From positions 1 through 64,000 of the forward strand of contig NZ_JSEE01000009.1 of NCBI RefSeq assembly GCF_001625355.1: 64,000 bases of DNA, in the 5' to 3' direction. Each line of letters starts with the position of its first letter. The stretch's first letter is position 1. A program made the translations under genes and the position numbers. This DNA is from Marinomonas sp. TW1 (GTDB lineage Bacteria > Pseudomonadota > Gammaproteobacteria > Pseudomonadales > Marinomonadaceae). Below, one piece after another: positions 26,860-33,902 of the stretch. Under the pieces are notes generated by a model that saw nothing but the letters and a program-made list of their open reading frames with translations, did not search any database and had not been told where the DNA came from.

Positions 26860-26866
26860 GTTAGCT
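26860..26866 (+). other. Possible left cassette boundary (GTTAGCT)
   Basis: GTTAGCT fits the integron recombination core GTTRRRY except that the third R is C, and it lies 22 bases before the PaiB-like gene, as in the other cassettes. No complementary left arm could be paired upstream, so it is only a candidate site. Confidence 0.35.
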
Positions 26867-26888
26867 GCCTCAAAGGCAATGGAGTAAT

Positions 26889-27503
26889 ATGTATATCCCA
26901 AGCAACATCAGAACAGATGATATATCTATAGCCCATGACTTTATAAATGAGTTCGGATTTGGAGTTATTGTTTCAAGTTCTCTCACAGGAACTCACATTC
27001 CATTCGTATTACACAATGAGGAAGGTGAGAAAGGAGCCCTTTATAGTCATTGTGCTAGAGCCAATAAACATTGGAAAGAGCTTGAAGGTAGTGATGTATT
27101 AATAATATTTATGGGGCCACATAGTTATATATCACCTAGTTGGTACGCCCAATCACCCGGTGTTCCTACATGGAATTATTCTGCTGTGCATGCGTATGGA
27201 AAAGTTTCTCTTTTAAATAACACCCAAACCCTCGAAGCTGTTGAAGAGCTTGTTAATAAATACGAGCCGGATTTACTGGTAAAAAGAGACATCATTACTG
27301 ATGAATTTAGAGATAAATTATTATCTGGTATAGTTGGCTTTAAGATAGAGATATCAAATATTGAATGTAAATTAAAACTTGGGCAACAAAGAAAATCGGA
27401 AGATCAATCAGGTGTTTATAATGCACTTTTACATTCCTCAGACTTCGATGCACAAAGCTTAGCTCAACATATGAAGAAACTGTCTGTCGGTACAGGCAGC
27501 TAA
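26889..27503 (+). CDS. PaiB-family FMN-binding protein (cassette gene 1)
   Basis: This 204-residue protein of the PaiB/FMN-binding split-barrel family begins MYIPSNIRTDD. The conserved core is present: SLTGTHIPFVLH, a GALYSHCARANKHWKEL segment, FMGPHSYISPSWYAQSPGVPTWNY (in part: ISPSWY and PTWNY) and a late VGFKIEI. Some relatives are transcriptional regulators in Bacillus and others likely enzymes; which applies is unknown. GCAATGGAGTAAT precedes the ATG. The stop TAA lies inside the left arm of an attC site, so the gene is an integron-type cassette. Confidence 0.88.
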   Translation: MYIPSNIRTDDISIAHDFINEFGFGVIVSSSLTGTHIPFVLHNEEGEKGALYSHCARANKHWKELEGSDVLIIFMGPHSYISPSWYAQSPGVPTWNYSAVHAYGKVSLLNNTQTLEAVEELVNKYEPDLLVKRDIITDEFRDKLLSGIVGFKIEISNIECKLKLGQQRKSEDQSGVYNALLHSSDFDAQSLAQHMKKLSVGTGS

Positions 27504-27595
27504 CAAGTTGCTTAAACGGACACAAAACAGTTGGCTGTGCTCGTTCCTCGCAAATTTTAGCCAACGTTTTTTAGCCGCTTAGCAAAGCGTTATGT
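27498..27595 (+). repeat. attC recombination site 1
   Basis: This 98-base imperfect inverted repeat has left core AGCTAAC (27498-27504) and right core GTTATGT (27589-27595). The outer arms pair as TAACAAGTTGCTTAA-ACGG with CCGCTTAGCAAAGCGTTA, and the inner arms pair perfectly (GTTGGCT / AGCCAAC). Size, cores and the unpaired bases inside the arms match integron attC sites of marine gammaproteobacteria. Confidence 0.85.
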
Positions 27596-27610
27596 GTGAG
27601 CAGAAGTAAG

Positions 27611-28438
27611 ATGGAATTTGATTACGCAGAAATATTAGAGTTTGACGATCAGTTTCATGAGAAGTTCGGTGAACTTGGGGATAAGTTCATACCTATTCTT
27701 GGTGCTTCGAAGTACTCAGTCACCGGAAAGACGCTAATCGGCCTCATGGCAAGTGCAAATTCTGTAAAGCTTGGTATCTATGATCTGGCAGAAGCGTGCG
27801 ATACGCATCTTTATGTGCTTAAAGTACTTCATAGAACTCTTATTGAGCATTACCTTAAGTTTCATTACATACTATTGCGGGCACTTAAAGAGCAATCTGA
27901 TGATGTTGGCCTTGAGTACAGAAAGTATTCCACAATAAGTGAAACGCTTGCATTCATTAACGCATCTGAGGCATCCATGAAAATTGCCGGAAAGCCCATT
28001 GATGCACAAGTACTTAAGAAACTCAGAAAAGATCATCCAGATCTAAATATATCGAAAAGAGATCTTAATGAAATAACATATAAATGGAAGCACCGAAGCA
28101 TCATTAAATATATTAAGGCCAATAGCAGCTTTATTAAAAATGAGAGTGCTTACCTTTTGAAGTTAATACCTGAATATGCAGAACTATCTAGCTTCATTCA
28201 TGGTGGCACCTTTGCCGAGGAGTACTATCACGAAGTATTCTCAGAAGGTAAGTTACGAGAACAAATGTATTATGAGGTTTCAGAGGCAGCCATGATGGCT
28301 GCAACTATGAAAGTTCATCTCATGATATTGGTCGTAACAATTGATGATACTTTTCAACAGGGCTTGGAGGATCTCATGTCAATAATCATGAGTAGTGCCA
28401 GCGAAACACATAACAAAAAAAGGCAAGACGACGCATAA
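27611..28438 (+). CDS. Hypothetical helical protein (cassette gene 2)
   Basis: The family is not recognised with certainty. The 275 residues are almost entirely helical and cytosolic, with a segment VLKVLHRTLIEHYLKFHYILLRAL. That resembles DUF5677-like proteins of unknown role, some found in defence or mobile contexts. ATG 27611 is preferred, although an in-frame GTG at 27596 is possible; neither has a strong ribosome site. Its last codons and stop are inside attC site 2, so the C-terminal residues NKKRQDDA are encoded by the recombination site. Base composition is more AT-rich than the surrounding core genes. Confidence 0.75.
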   Translation: MEFDYAEILEFDDQFHEKFGELGDKFIPILGASKYSVTGKTLIGLMASANSVKLGIYDLAEACDTHLYVLKVLHRTLIEHYLKFHYILLRALKEQSDDVGLEYRKYSTISETLAFINASEASMKIAGKPIDAQVLKKLRKDHPDLNISKRDLNEITYKWKHRSIIKYIKANSSFIKNESAYLLKLIPEYAELSSFIHGGTFAEEYYHEVFSEGKLREQMYYEVSEAAMMAATMKVHLMILVVTIDDTFQQGLEDLMSIIMSSASETHNKKRQDDA

Positions 28439-28464
28439 ATGCGCGCTTGCTTTAAGCGTTAGGT
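28408..28464 (+). repeat. attC recombination site 2 (short)
   Basis: This site of 57 bases has left core ACATAAC (28408-28414), right core GTTAGGT (28458-28464, a perfect GTTRRRY), and arms GCAAG..CGCAT pairing with ATGCGCGCTTGC. It is near the minimum size known for attC. It overlaps the 3' end of the upstream coding sequence. Confidence 0.75.
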
Positions 28465-28497
28465 GTATCAATTTTACGTTTATATAAGGTGTTCAAA

Positions 28498-29085
28498 GTG
28501 TCGTTCGAGATGAAAAAAATATTTTGGCCATGGATCTTACTAATTATTATAGTGATTATTATGGTTAGCTTGTATGTTAGTCAATTTTACCATTATGAAT
28601 GGTCAGAAAAACCTGGCGACTGGGGGGCTATAGGTGATTATGTAGGTGGTATATTAAACCCATTCGTCTCTTCTCTTGCTTTATTTTTCCTAATTAAGGC
28701 ATACACAACACAAAAAGAAGAGTTAAAAGAAACTCGCCTAGTTTTGGAGAAAACTGAGACAAATAGTAAAGAGTTGGCTGACTCTCAAAAAGCATTATTA
28801 GAAATGCAAATCCAGCAAAGTAAAACATCACGAGATTTAATGAGAACACAGCATGTAACAAGTAAGCTTAATTCTCAATACAAAAGAGTTGAATTTTTAC
28901 AAGGTGAAGTCCTACGATGTACTGAGGCGATTGTTAATAACCGAAATTCTATAGATGCTGAAGGTAATAGCTTAGTAACTCAGAAAGCATCAATGACATA
29001 TAGAAAAAAATTGATTTACGAAATAAAAGAAATTAATGAGTCAATTCGAAAACTAAATACTGAACTCGAAGCTATAAATACCTAA
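28498..29085 (+). CDS. Membrane protein with two helices and a coiled coil, putative abortive-infection type (cassette gene 3)
   Basis: About 195 residues. Two membrane segments (about 10-28 and 52-70) flank a loop with WGAIGDYVGGILNPFVSS. This W-x-x-x-GD-x-x-GG-x-LNP pattern is common in membrane proteins annotated as putative phage abortive-infection proteins (putAbiC-type). The rest is a long cytosolic coiled coil rich in Lys/Glu. The start is uncertain: GTG 28498 has AAGG 8 bases upstream, while GTG 28489 and ATG 28510 are also in frame. The stop lies inside attC site 3. A defence role is an inference from the family label and cassette context. Confidence 0.7.
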   Translation: MSFEMKKIFWPWILLIIIVIIMVSLYVSQFYHYEWSEKPGDWGAIGDYVGGILNPFVSSLALFFLIKAYTTQKEELKETRLVLEKTETNSKELADSQKALLEMQIQQSKTSRDLMRTQHVTSKLNSQYKRVEFLQGEVLRCTEAIVNNRNSIDAEGNSLVTQKASMTYRKKLIYEIKEINESIRKLNTELEAINT

Positions 29086-29179
29086 CAAGAGCTTTAAGTG
29101 GAACAAAAACAGTTTGTTAGGTTTCGCTTAGCTCCACATTATAACCAATTATTTTTGTCCGCTTAATCGGGCATTAGCT
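29080..29179 (+). repeat. attC recombination site 3
   Basis: 100 bases long, with left core ACCTAAC (perfect RYYYAAC, 29080-29086) and right core ATTAGCT (29173-29179, first base A instead of G). The arms pair over most of their length: TTTAAGTGGAACAAAAACAG against its partner around TTTTTGTCCGCTTAA, and GTTTGTTA against TAACCAAT. It is a clear attC by structure, with one degenerate core. Confidence 0.8.
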
Positions 29180-29199
29180 GTATTTCAAGGAGTGATAAT

Positions 29200-29574
29200 A
29201 TTAACAAGGATCGAGTTAAACGGTTATTTATAGGGTTTCTTTTACCACCCATTCTTGGCTCATTATGTATTAGCATGATTTTTTTATTGCTAGGCAAAGT
29301 GAGTATAGCTTTTAGTGGGTTAATTCTATATATCCCGTTTGCATTTATACTCACAGGTTTTCAATCAATTATATTTAGCTTTGTGATGGAGTTTTTTGTA
29401 TTACCTAAAATTTCATATAAATATTATGTGATTTTAATCGGCCTTACTTTAGGCATATTGAGCTCATTCTTTATGGGGACAGTGTTTTGTGTGGTTGGGG
29501 CGTTAGTTGGTGCTATGACCAGCAATTTTTTATTTGGGCGGTATAATACCGCTAACAAGCCAATAAGAGGCTGA
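29200..29574 (+). CDS. Four-helix membrane protein with an apparent ATT start (cassette gene 4)
   Basis: The family is not recognised. The frame contains an internal ATG at 29275 without a ribosome site. Upstream the frame is open, and CAAGGAGTG at 29186-29194 stands 7 bases before an in-frame ATT at 29200, giving (M)NKDRVKRLFIGFLLPP, a credible basic N-terminus before the first membrane helix. I therefore place the start at ATT 29200 (124 aa). Four hydrophobic segments make up most of the protein. It ends inside a degenerate attC (NKPIRG tail). It could also be a mutated start and a silent gene. Confidence 0.6.
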   Translation: MNKDRVKRLFIGFLLPPILGSLCISMIFLLLGKVSIAFSGLILYIPFAFILTGFQSIIFSFVMEFFVLPKISYKYYVILIGLTLGILSSFFMGTVFCVVGALVGAMTSNFLFGRYNTANKPIRG

Positions 29575-29638
29575 TAATAGTTTGCTCTATTCTGTTTCGC
29601 TTCACATTTTTAAACTAAAGTGCTCTGACCCGTTTTTT
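29551..29638 (+). repeat. Degenerate attC site 4, right end of the cassette run
   Basis: The left core GCTAAC at 29551-29556 matches sites 1-3, and an inner stem TAGTTT / AAACTA can form. The right core would be GTTTTTT (29632-29638), which does not fit GTTRRRY, so the site is probably inactive and marks the end of the array. Confidence 0.4.
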
Positions 29639-29653
29639 ACAAGCAGCCACAGT

Positions 29654-30883
29654 TTAAGTCGTTTCTGTCGTTATCACTGGAAGCGACTTTCTAGCGCTGA
29701 GCCATACGCTTAACATGGCGGCAAGGATAAAAGGGATCATTAATAAGTTGAGTATTTCCCAGCCGAAAAGATTTTGCCAGTAGCCGGCTAATACACTGCC
29801 GATAGTTGCTCCCGTGAAGACTAAAAAGTCGTTTAATCCTTGCACTTTTGCTTTGTCTGCTGGTTGGTACGTTTTGGTTAACAGGGCTGTTGCGCCAATG
29901 AAGGTAAAGTTCCAGCCAATACCAAGAAAGATCAAGGCGGTCCAAAAGTACCAATAGCCTGAACCAAATTGATTTAAGACAACACAAATCAGTAAGAGCA
30001 AACAGCCAGCTTGTATCACCTTCGTCGTACCATACTTTTGAATGAATTTACCGGTGAAAAAGGAAGGGGCAAACATCCCTAATACATGCCATTGAATTAC
30101 AGTGGCAGTATGCCCAAAGTGAAAACCATGTCCATGCATTGCCAGTGGTGTTGCGGTCATGACCAGAGTCATAACGGTATAGCCAATCACACCAGACGTA
30201 ATGGCGGCGAGTAAATTGGGTTGTTTTAGTAGGGTTTTATAAGATCTTGGTGTGCCCGTTTGCTCTTCTTGTGTTGGTTGCCTAAGAGGTAACATAAGAA
30301 TCAGAATGGTGGTAGCAATATACAAAACCAATAAAGCGGCGAATGCGCCAAGATATTGAGTATCCGGTACTATAAATTCAGCCCAAATAGCCATATTAGG
30401 TCCTAATATGGCGGCGATCACTCCCGCTCCCATAATTAAGCTAATGGCTTGTGGGGTTTTGTCATTAGGGGCATTTTCAATGGCGGCGAATCGATACTGT
30501 TGGCCAACACCAATGGCCATGCCTAACAGTAAGGTTGCACAGCAGAAAAGAACGAAATTAGTCTGTTGTAAGGCATAAAAGGCGGTAAATGCTCCGATTA
30601 TGCCGATAAGGTTGCCAATGAAAAAGCCCTTTTTTCGGCCCACCGTTCGCATTAATAGTGCGGCTGGTAAAATGACGCCCATTAAACCTAGAAATTGCGT
30701 AGCGACAGGCAATGTTGCCAGAGATAAATTAGGAGCGAGTTGTTGTCCTATTAAAGCAGTAACAGAGACAAGTAAAATGTTGCCTGTTATTAGCAGCGCT
30801 TGTCCTAAAGCCAAACCCCAAACACTTACTCCTAACATACTCATTCCTTGTGGCTGATTTATCGTTTTATTTGATCTTACCAT
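29654..30883 (-). CDS. MFS transporter, drug or metabolite efflux type
   Basis: This 409-residue protein has about twelve membrane segments in two halves separated by a polar loop (RQPTQEEQTGTPRSYKTLLKQ). The MFS loop 2-3 signature region reads LLMRTVGRKKGFFIGN. There is no substrate-specific motif I can assign. ATG 30883 is chosen because the longer frame begins with TTG immediately before it. It is convergent with the cassette array and lies between the array and HigBA; base composition is close to the core genes. Whether it is a captured gene or an original resident is unclear. Confidence 0.85.
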   Translation of the reverse strand: MVRSNKTINQPQGMSMLGVSVWGLALGQALLITGNILLVSVTALIGQQLAPNLSLATLPVATQFLGLMGVILPAALLMRTVGRKKGFFIGNLIGIIGAFTAFYALQQTNFVLFCCATLLLGMAIGVGQQYRFAAIENAPNDKTPQAISLIMGAGVIAAILGPNMAIWAEFIVPDTQYLGAFAALLVLYIATTILILMLPLRQPTQEEQTGTPRSYKTLLKQPNLLAAITSGVIGYTVMTLVMTATPLAMHGHGFHFGHTATVIQWHVLGMFAPSFFTGKFIQKYGTTKVIQAGCLLLLICVVLNQFGSGYWYFWTALIFLGIGWNFTFIGATALLTKTYQPADKAKVQGLNDFLVFTGATIGSVLAGYWQNLFGWEILNLLMIPFILAAMLSVWLSARKSLPVITTETT

Positions 30884-30886
30884 CAA

Positions 30887-31498
30887 AATAAAAGAGGCAA
30901 ATCAGTATAGTGTTTATCCTAGGGAAGGTGCAAATAAGTCGTCTGCACATCACTCTTCAGAGATCGTTTCTTAATTTGGATCAAAGAGTTAATTTGGGGC
31001 AGAGTGAAATTTAATACAACTTTAGCTTACGAATCTTCGTCCATTCGTTGTACGTCAATTCTCAGTAGTTTACATAACCGAAAAGGAGTCGTTAGGTCGT
31101 TGCGATTGTTGAGAGATACTGTTCAACATAGTTACAGATTTTCCAGTCCTAACTACCTTTGATGGTTCCATTTTTATCGAAAGAATGCTCTAAAGCTCTG
31201 TATGCTGCTTGTTGGAGTAAGCGGATTGCTCATGAAAAAAGACATTTTTGAATCAAGCGTAAATTGCCTCTATTACCATTTCATTTTTAAGAAATGACAT
31301 TGCTGTCCGGTTTTATTAGACCACTATATTGATCAGCGCCGCGTCATCAGACAGGTTCAATTAAACAAGATTACTTGAATTCAAGAGTAGCACCACATAA
31401 GCCATCAAAAAGGCTTTAAGACCTTAATGGCTCAAGTTGTGCATAGTCATATTGTGCGGTATTATCTGAGGTCGATGCACAAGGAGGTTGTGCGAATT
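30887..31498. other. Gene-free region with relic sequences and the HigBA promoter
   Basis: No intact gene is visible over about 600 bases. It includes a GGGGCAGAGTGAAATTTAAT motif at about 30996 resembling the hairpin arm at 33812, and a sequence that on the minus strand reads TGGTCTAATAAAACCGGACA (about 31304-31323) and resembles an IS terminus, but no transposase is present. Short minus-strand reading-frame pieces interrupted by stops suggest a decayed gene that I cannot identify. Confidence 0.45.
31437..31482 (+). promoter_or_regulatory. HigBA promoter with operator-like inverted repeat
   Basis: -35 TTGTGC (31437-31442) and -10 TATTAT (31460-31465) are separated by exactly 17 bases. TTGTGCAT (31437-31444) and ATGCACAA (31475-31482) form a perfect 8-bp inverted repeat that flanks the -10 box, with a third TTGTGC half at 31452. 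This fits autoregulation by HigA. Confidence 0.6.
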
Positions 31499-31786
31499 AT
31501 GTCGTTAGAATTTAGGGATAAATGGTTAGAAAGTTTTTATGAAGAAGATAAGCCGCATCGCTGTATTTCAACCAACATAGCTAAGGCGCTTTATCGAAAG
31601 TTAGAAATTTTGGACGCTGCTAAAGCTGAGGCTGATTTAAGAGTGCCTCCCGGAAATCGCTTTGAGCATTTAGAAGGGAGTTTGAAAGGCTGGTGCTCTA
31701 TCCGAGTAAATAAACAATATCGTTTGATTTTTAGATGGAAAGATGGGGTTGCATTAAACACTTATCTTGACCCTCACAAGTATTGA
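31499..31786 (+). CDS. higB: HigB-type toxin (RelE superfamily mRNA interferase)
   Basis: This 95-residue toxin degrades mRNA on the ribosome when free of its antitoxin. The pattern FRDKWLESFYEEDKP, a middle LRVPPGNRFEHLEGSLKGWCSIRVNKQYRLIFRW (in part: GWCSIRVNKQYRLIF) and the tail NTYLDPHKY follow HigB proteins with toxin-first order. The ATG at 31499 is selected because AAGGAGG lies 11 bases upstream; a GTG at 31490 is too close to that site. The antitoxin gene follows after 9 bases. Confidence 0.92.
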   Translation: MSLEFRDKWLESFYEEDKPHRCISTNIAKALYRKLEILDAAKAEADLRVPPGNRFEHLEGSLKGWCSIRVNKQYRLIFRWKDGVALNTYLDPHKY

Positions 31787-31795
31787 GGTAAACAA

Positions 31796-32113
31796 ATGCG
31801 TAAAACAAAACGTCGCCCAATCGGTGTGGGTGAGATGCTTAAAGTGGAATTTTTAGAGCCAATGTCTATTACATCTAAAGCATTAGCCGATGCGATGGGC
31901 GTGCACCGCAATACTGTCAGTAATCTAATAAATGGTGGAGTATTGACCGCGCCAATTGCTATAAAACTGGGCGCAGCATTAGGAAACACACCAGAGTTTT
32001 GGCTAAATATTCAGCATGCGGTAGACCTTTGGGATACTCGAAACCGCTATCAAGAAGAAGCCAAGTCGGTGAAACCGTTACTTCCAAAGGTTAGCGACCC
32101 AGAGCATGTTTGA
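31796..32113 (+). CDS. higA: HigA-type antitoxin (XRE helix-turn-helix)
   Basis: This 105-residue antitoxin binds HigB and its own promoter. The helix-turn-helix is at about 25-75 (SKALADAMGVHRNTVSNLING) and the HigA-specific C-terminal helix reads TPEFWLNIQHAVDLWDTRNRY. GAGGTAAACAA precedes the ATG. It forms a two-gene operon with higB. It is followed closely by repeat fragments, so the module sits in the repeat-rich region. Confidence 0.94.
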   Translation: MRKTKRRPIGVGEMLKVEFLEPMSITSKALADAMGVHRNTVSNLINGGVLTAPIAIKLGAALGNTPEFWLNIQHAVDLWDTRNRYQEEAKSVKPLLPKVSDPEHV

Positions 32114-32171
32114 GTGGTTGCCTCTAACAGACTTTCTCTTTTTACTTAAATTAAAGACATAAGGGGAAGAC

Positions 32172-32333
32172 TTGTTCCTTCCCATTATCTTCGAAAGGAA
32201 AGTCAAAGGGGGGTAGGGTGGGGGTAGTCCAGCAACCTCACAGCAGCTCAGAGTAAACCACCAAACCAAATCTCTTATTCCCTCCCATTATCTTCGAAAG
32301 GAAAGTCAAGGGGAGGGCTAGGGTGGGGTTTTA
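32172..32333 (+). repeat. Two terminal-hairpin copies of the dispersed repeat
   Basis: 32172-32240 and 32261-32333 each contain the CCCATTATCTTCGAAAGGAA core followed by the CTAGGGTGGGG-type tail, in direct orientation. The first has an altered arm (AAAGGGGGGTAGG); the second matches copy A. Confidence 0.8.
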
Positions 32334-32360
32334 CTGTGTTCGATAGTTTGTTTGTTTCTC

Positions 32361-32751
32361 CTGATTGGCTTTGGTTGGGGAGCATTTTTCCGCTTTTTAA
32401 TTCAGGGAAAAGCTAGGCGGGTTACTTTTGCCAAACGATGCAAAACTCTTTATTTAAAGGAACGCAAAAAATCTTTATCAGAATCATAAGGGCTCTTTTC
32501 TTTTTGACACTTCTGATATCTATATAGCGTTCTGTACCGTAAGGTGTTGAATGGCACTTATGGCTGGAGGTTGACTGTCGGTTACTGACTTGAGAAGACC
32601 ATAAGGTCGCGCAATCAGGATCGCGTCGAACTGACAAGGGTTGAGTGACTCATTATCTCTTATTCCCTCCCCTTATGTCTTTCAAGGGGAGGGCTAGGGT
32701 GGGGTTAGACCAGCAATCTCAAATTAGCTCATCATGAACAACAGCTTGTGG
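32361..32751 (+). repeat. Dispersed repeat, long copy D
   Basis: This is the same element and orientation as copies A and B, about 6.4 kb away. Its end carries a variant hairpin with arms CCCTCCCCTT / AAGGGGAGGG and a short loop. It shares the GAACAACAGCTTGT extension with copy B. The minus-strand frame of about 71 codons seen in copy A is also open here. Confidence 0.9.
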
Positions 32752-33229
32752 CTCTGATCAACCAAGCAAAATCAGACACTAGCGAACGTCTAACTACCCA
32801 ATTCTTACTCGTCAAAAACTCAATTTCATATTGGAAAAACTCAAAACGCTGTTCTATGATGAAGCTCAAGTAAGGGATGTACGAATGAATTGATAAGGGT
32901 TTTTCCTGTCTGATTTGATCTCACATCCTATTTTTATAAAACGAGTTTTGATTCTTGCTGTTTCATAGAGTGATGGCAAGATAGATAAATCGTGCCTTGG
33001 AAATTCTGGAACTAACATTTTTTCGTAGAAAGCGCCAAATGATTAGAACCAAGTCAGCGCCATTTTAGTGAGTAAAGCATTAGGGATAAAAGCTATTAAT
33101 GCCTCACAAAAAAATCCGAATAGATGGCTGCAAAACTGTTTTTGTTAGATCTTGATTTTGCTCGCAAAAATCGGGGGGGACATAGATGTTATGCACTAAT
33201 GCTGAATCACGAGAACACTGGAGAGAAAG

Positions 33230-33736
33230 ATGGATTTTGATAAGTTGGCTTACCCTGAAAAATTTACTATCTCAGGCGTTGAATATAAAGGACAACGAAA
33301 TTTGTCCCAAGGTAAAGCTCTGGTGCCGTACACAGATGAGCCAGATGTGGGGATTGGCGATGTTATTACCCAAAAGTCAGGTAAGCGTGAAATACACCTT
33401 AAAGTTGTAGATGTATCATTTTTAGAGGATGGTACTTTAGGTGTAGGCACTACGCACCCTCACATGTTGACTATGAAAGTTGAGAATATAACTGCGCAGC
33501 CTCATGTTACTAAACACGGCGATTCTACTTTCAATATTGGTTCCATTAGTGGTGAAAATGTTCAGGTAGGCAACAGTAATACATTAACGACTAATGTGAC
33601 TATTCAGGAGTTGGCGGAAAAGATCGCTAAAAGCGATGACTCTGAAGCCAAATCAAAACTGAAAGCACTCTTACAAAACAGCACTGTAGGTAGTCTTATT
33701 GGCGCGGGTGCTTCAGCTTTGATAGGCATGCTGTAA
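33230..33736 (+). CDS. Hypothetical protein, 168 aa
   Basis: No known family was recognised. GGAGAGAAAG precedes the ATG. The first half appears beta-rich (KFTISGVEYKGQRN, DVGIGDVITQKSGKREIHLKV). A middle stretch (STFNIGSISGENVQVGNSNTL) resembles the repeated-N/S sequence found in some self-assembling or sensor proteins. The C-terminus has a small hydrophobic segment (TVGSLIGAGASALIGML), glycine-rich like a membrane-inserting helix. The gene ends two bases before a left half attC, which suggests a former cassette. Confidence 0.65.
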   Translation: MDFDKLAYPEKFTISGVEYKGQRNLSQGKALVPYTDEPDVGIGDVITQKSGKREIHLKVVDVSFLEDGTLGVGTTHPHMLTMKVENITAQPHVTKHGDSTFNIGSISGENVQVGNSNTLTTNVTIQELAEKIAKSDDSEAKSKLKALLQNSTVGSLIGAGASALIGML

Positions 33737-33738
33737 GT

Positions 33739-33800
33739 GCATAACAAAGCCATTAAATTCGCTCCCTTCGGTCGCCCGACTCTCGCGAGTTCGCGAGGTT
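33739..33800 (+). repeat. Left half of an attC site
   Basis: GCATAACAAAGCCATTAAAT followed by TCGCTCCCTTCGGTCG is the left arm and central part typical of marine attC sites. The matching right arm is missing; instead a perfect hairpin CTCGCGA/TCGCGAG (33782-33797) and then a different hairpin follow. The site is probably no longer recombinable. Confidence 0.5.
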
Positions 33801-33811
33801 TAGAAATAATT

Positions 33812-33852
33812 GGGGGCAGAGGAAAGTTAAATATAATTTAACTCTGCCCCTA
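33812..33852. repeat. Hairpin with GGGGCAGAG / CTCTGCCCC arms
   Basis: GGGGCAGAG and CTCTGCCCC pair, with an additional inner stem GTTAAAT / ATTTAAC. The arms resemble short interspersed palindromes common in gammaproteobacteria. A partial relative stands at about 30996. It may also end the transcript of the 33230 gene. Confidence 0.55.
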
Positions 33853-33902
33853 TAAGACCCACAAGCTCGCTGGACAGCCTTAGTCAAACAAGGAAGGGCA
33901 CG

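Larger units (their letters stand above)
25279..26888. other. Gene-free region filled with dispersed repeats
   Basis: No intact gene is visible. The region holds two long repeat copies (25389-25800 and 25928-26350), a short hairpin-only copy (25825-25899) and a terminal copy (26386-26480), then about 400 bases of AT-rich sequence. In 26530-26685 one frame reads TQGYQVSLLN..LYWQEMKKRFSING and then stops, with an upstream in-frame stop at 26530; it may be the tail of a decayed gene of unknown family. Confidence 0.6.
32114..33229. other. Gene-free region: repeats and unassigned sequence
   Basis: The first 640 bases are repeat copies (32172-32240, 32261-32333, 32361-32751). The remaining 480 bases hold no recognisable gene. 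GTTATGC at 33188-33194, just ahead of the next gene, resembles the right core of attC site 1, and GTTAGAT at 33144-33150 fits GTTRRRY, but I could not pair either with a left arm. Confidence 0.5.

Noticed and set aside
31304..31323. IS-terminus-like sequence on the minus strand upstream of HigBA
   Set aside because: There is no partner terminus and no transposase remnant that I could identify; listed only as an unassigned relic.
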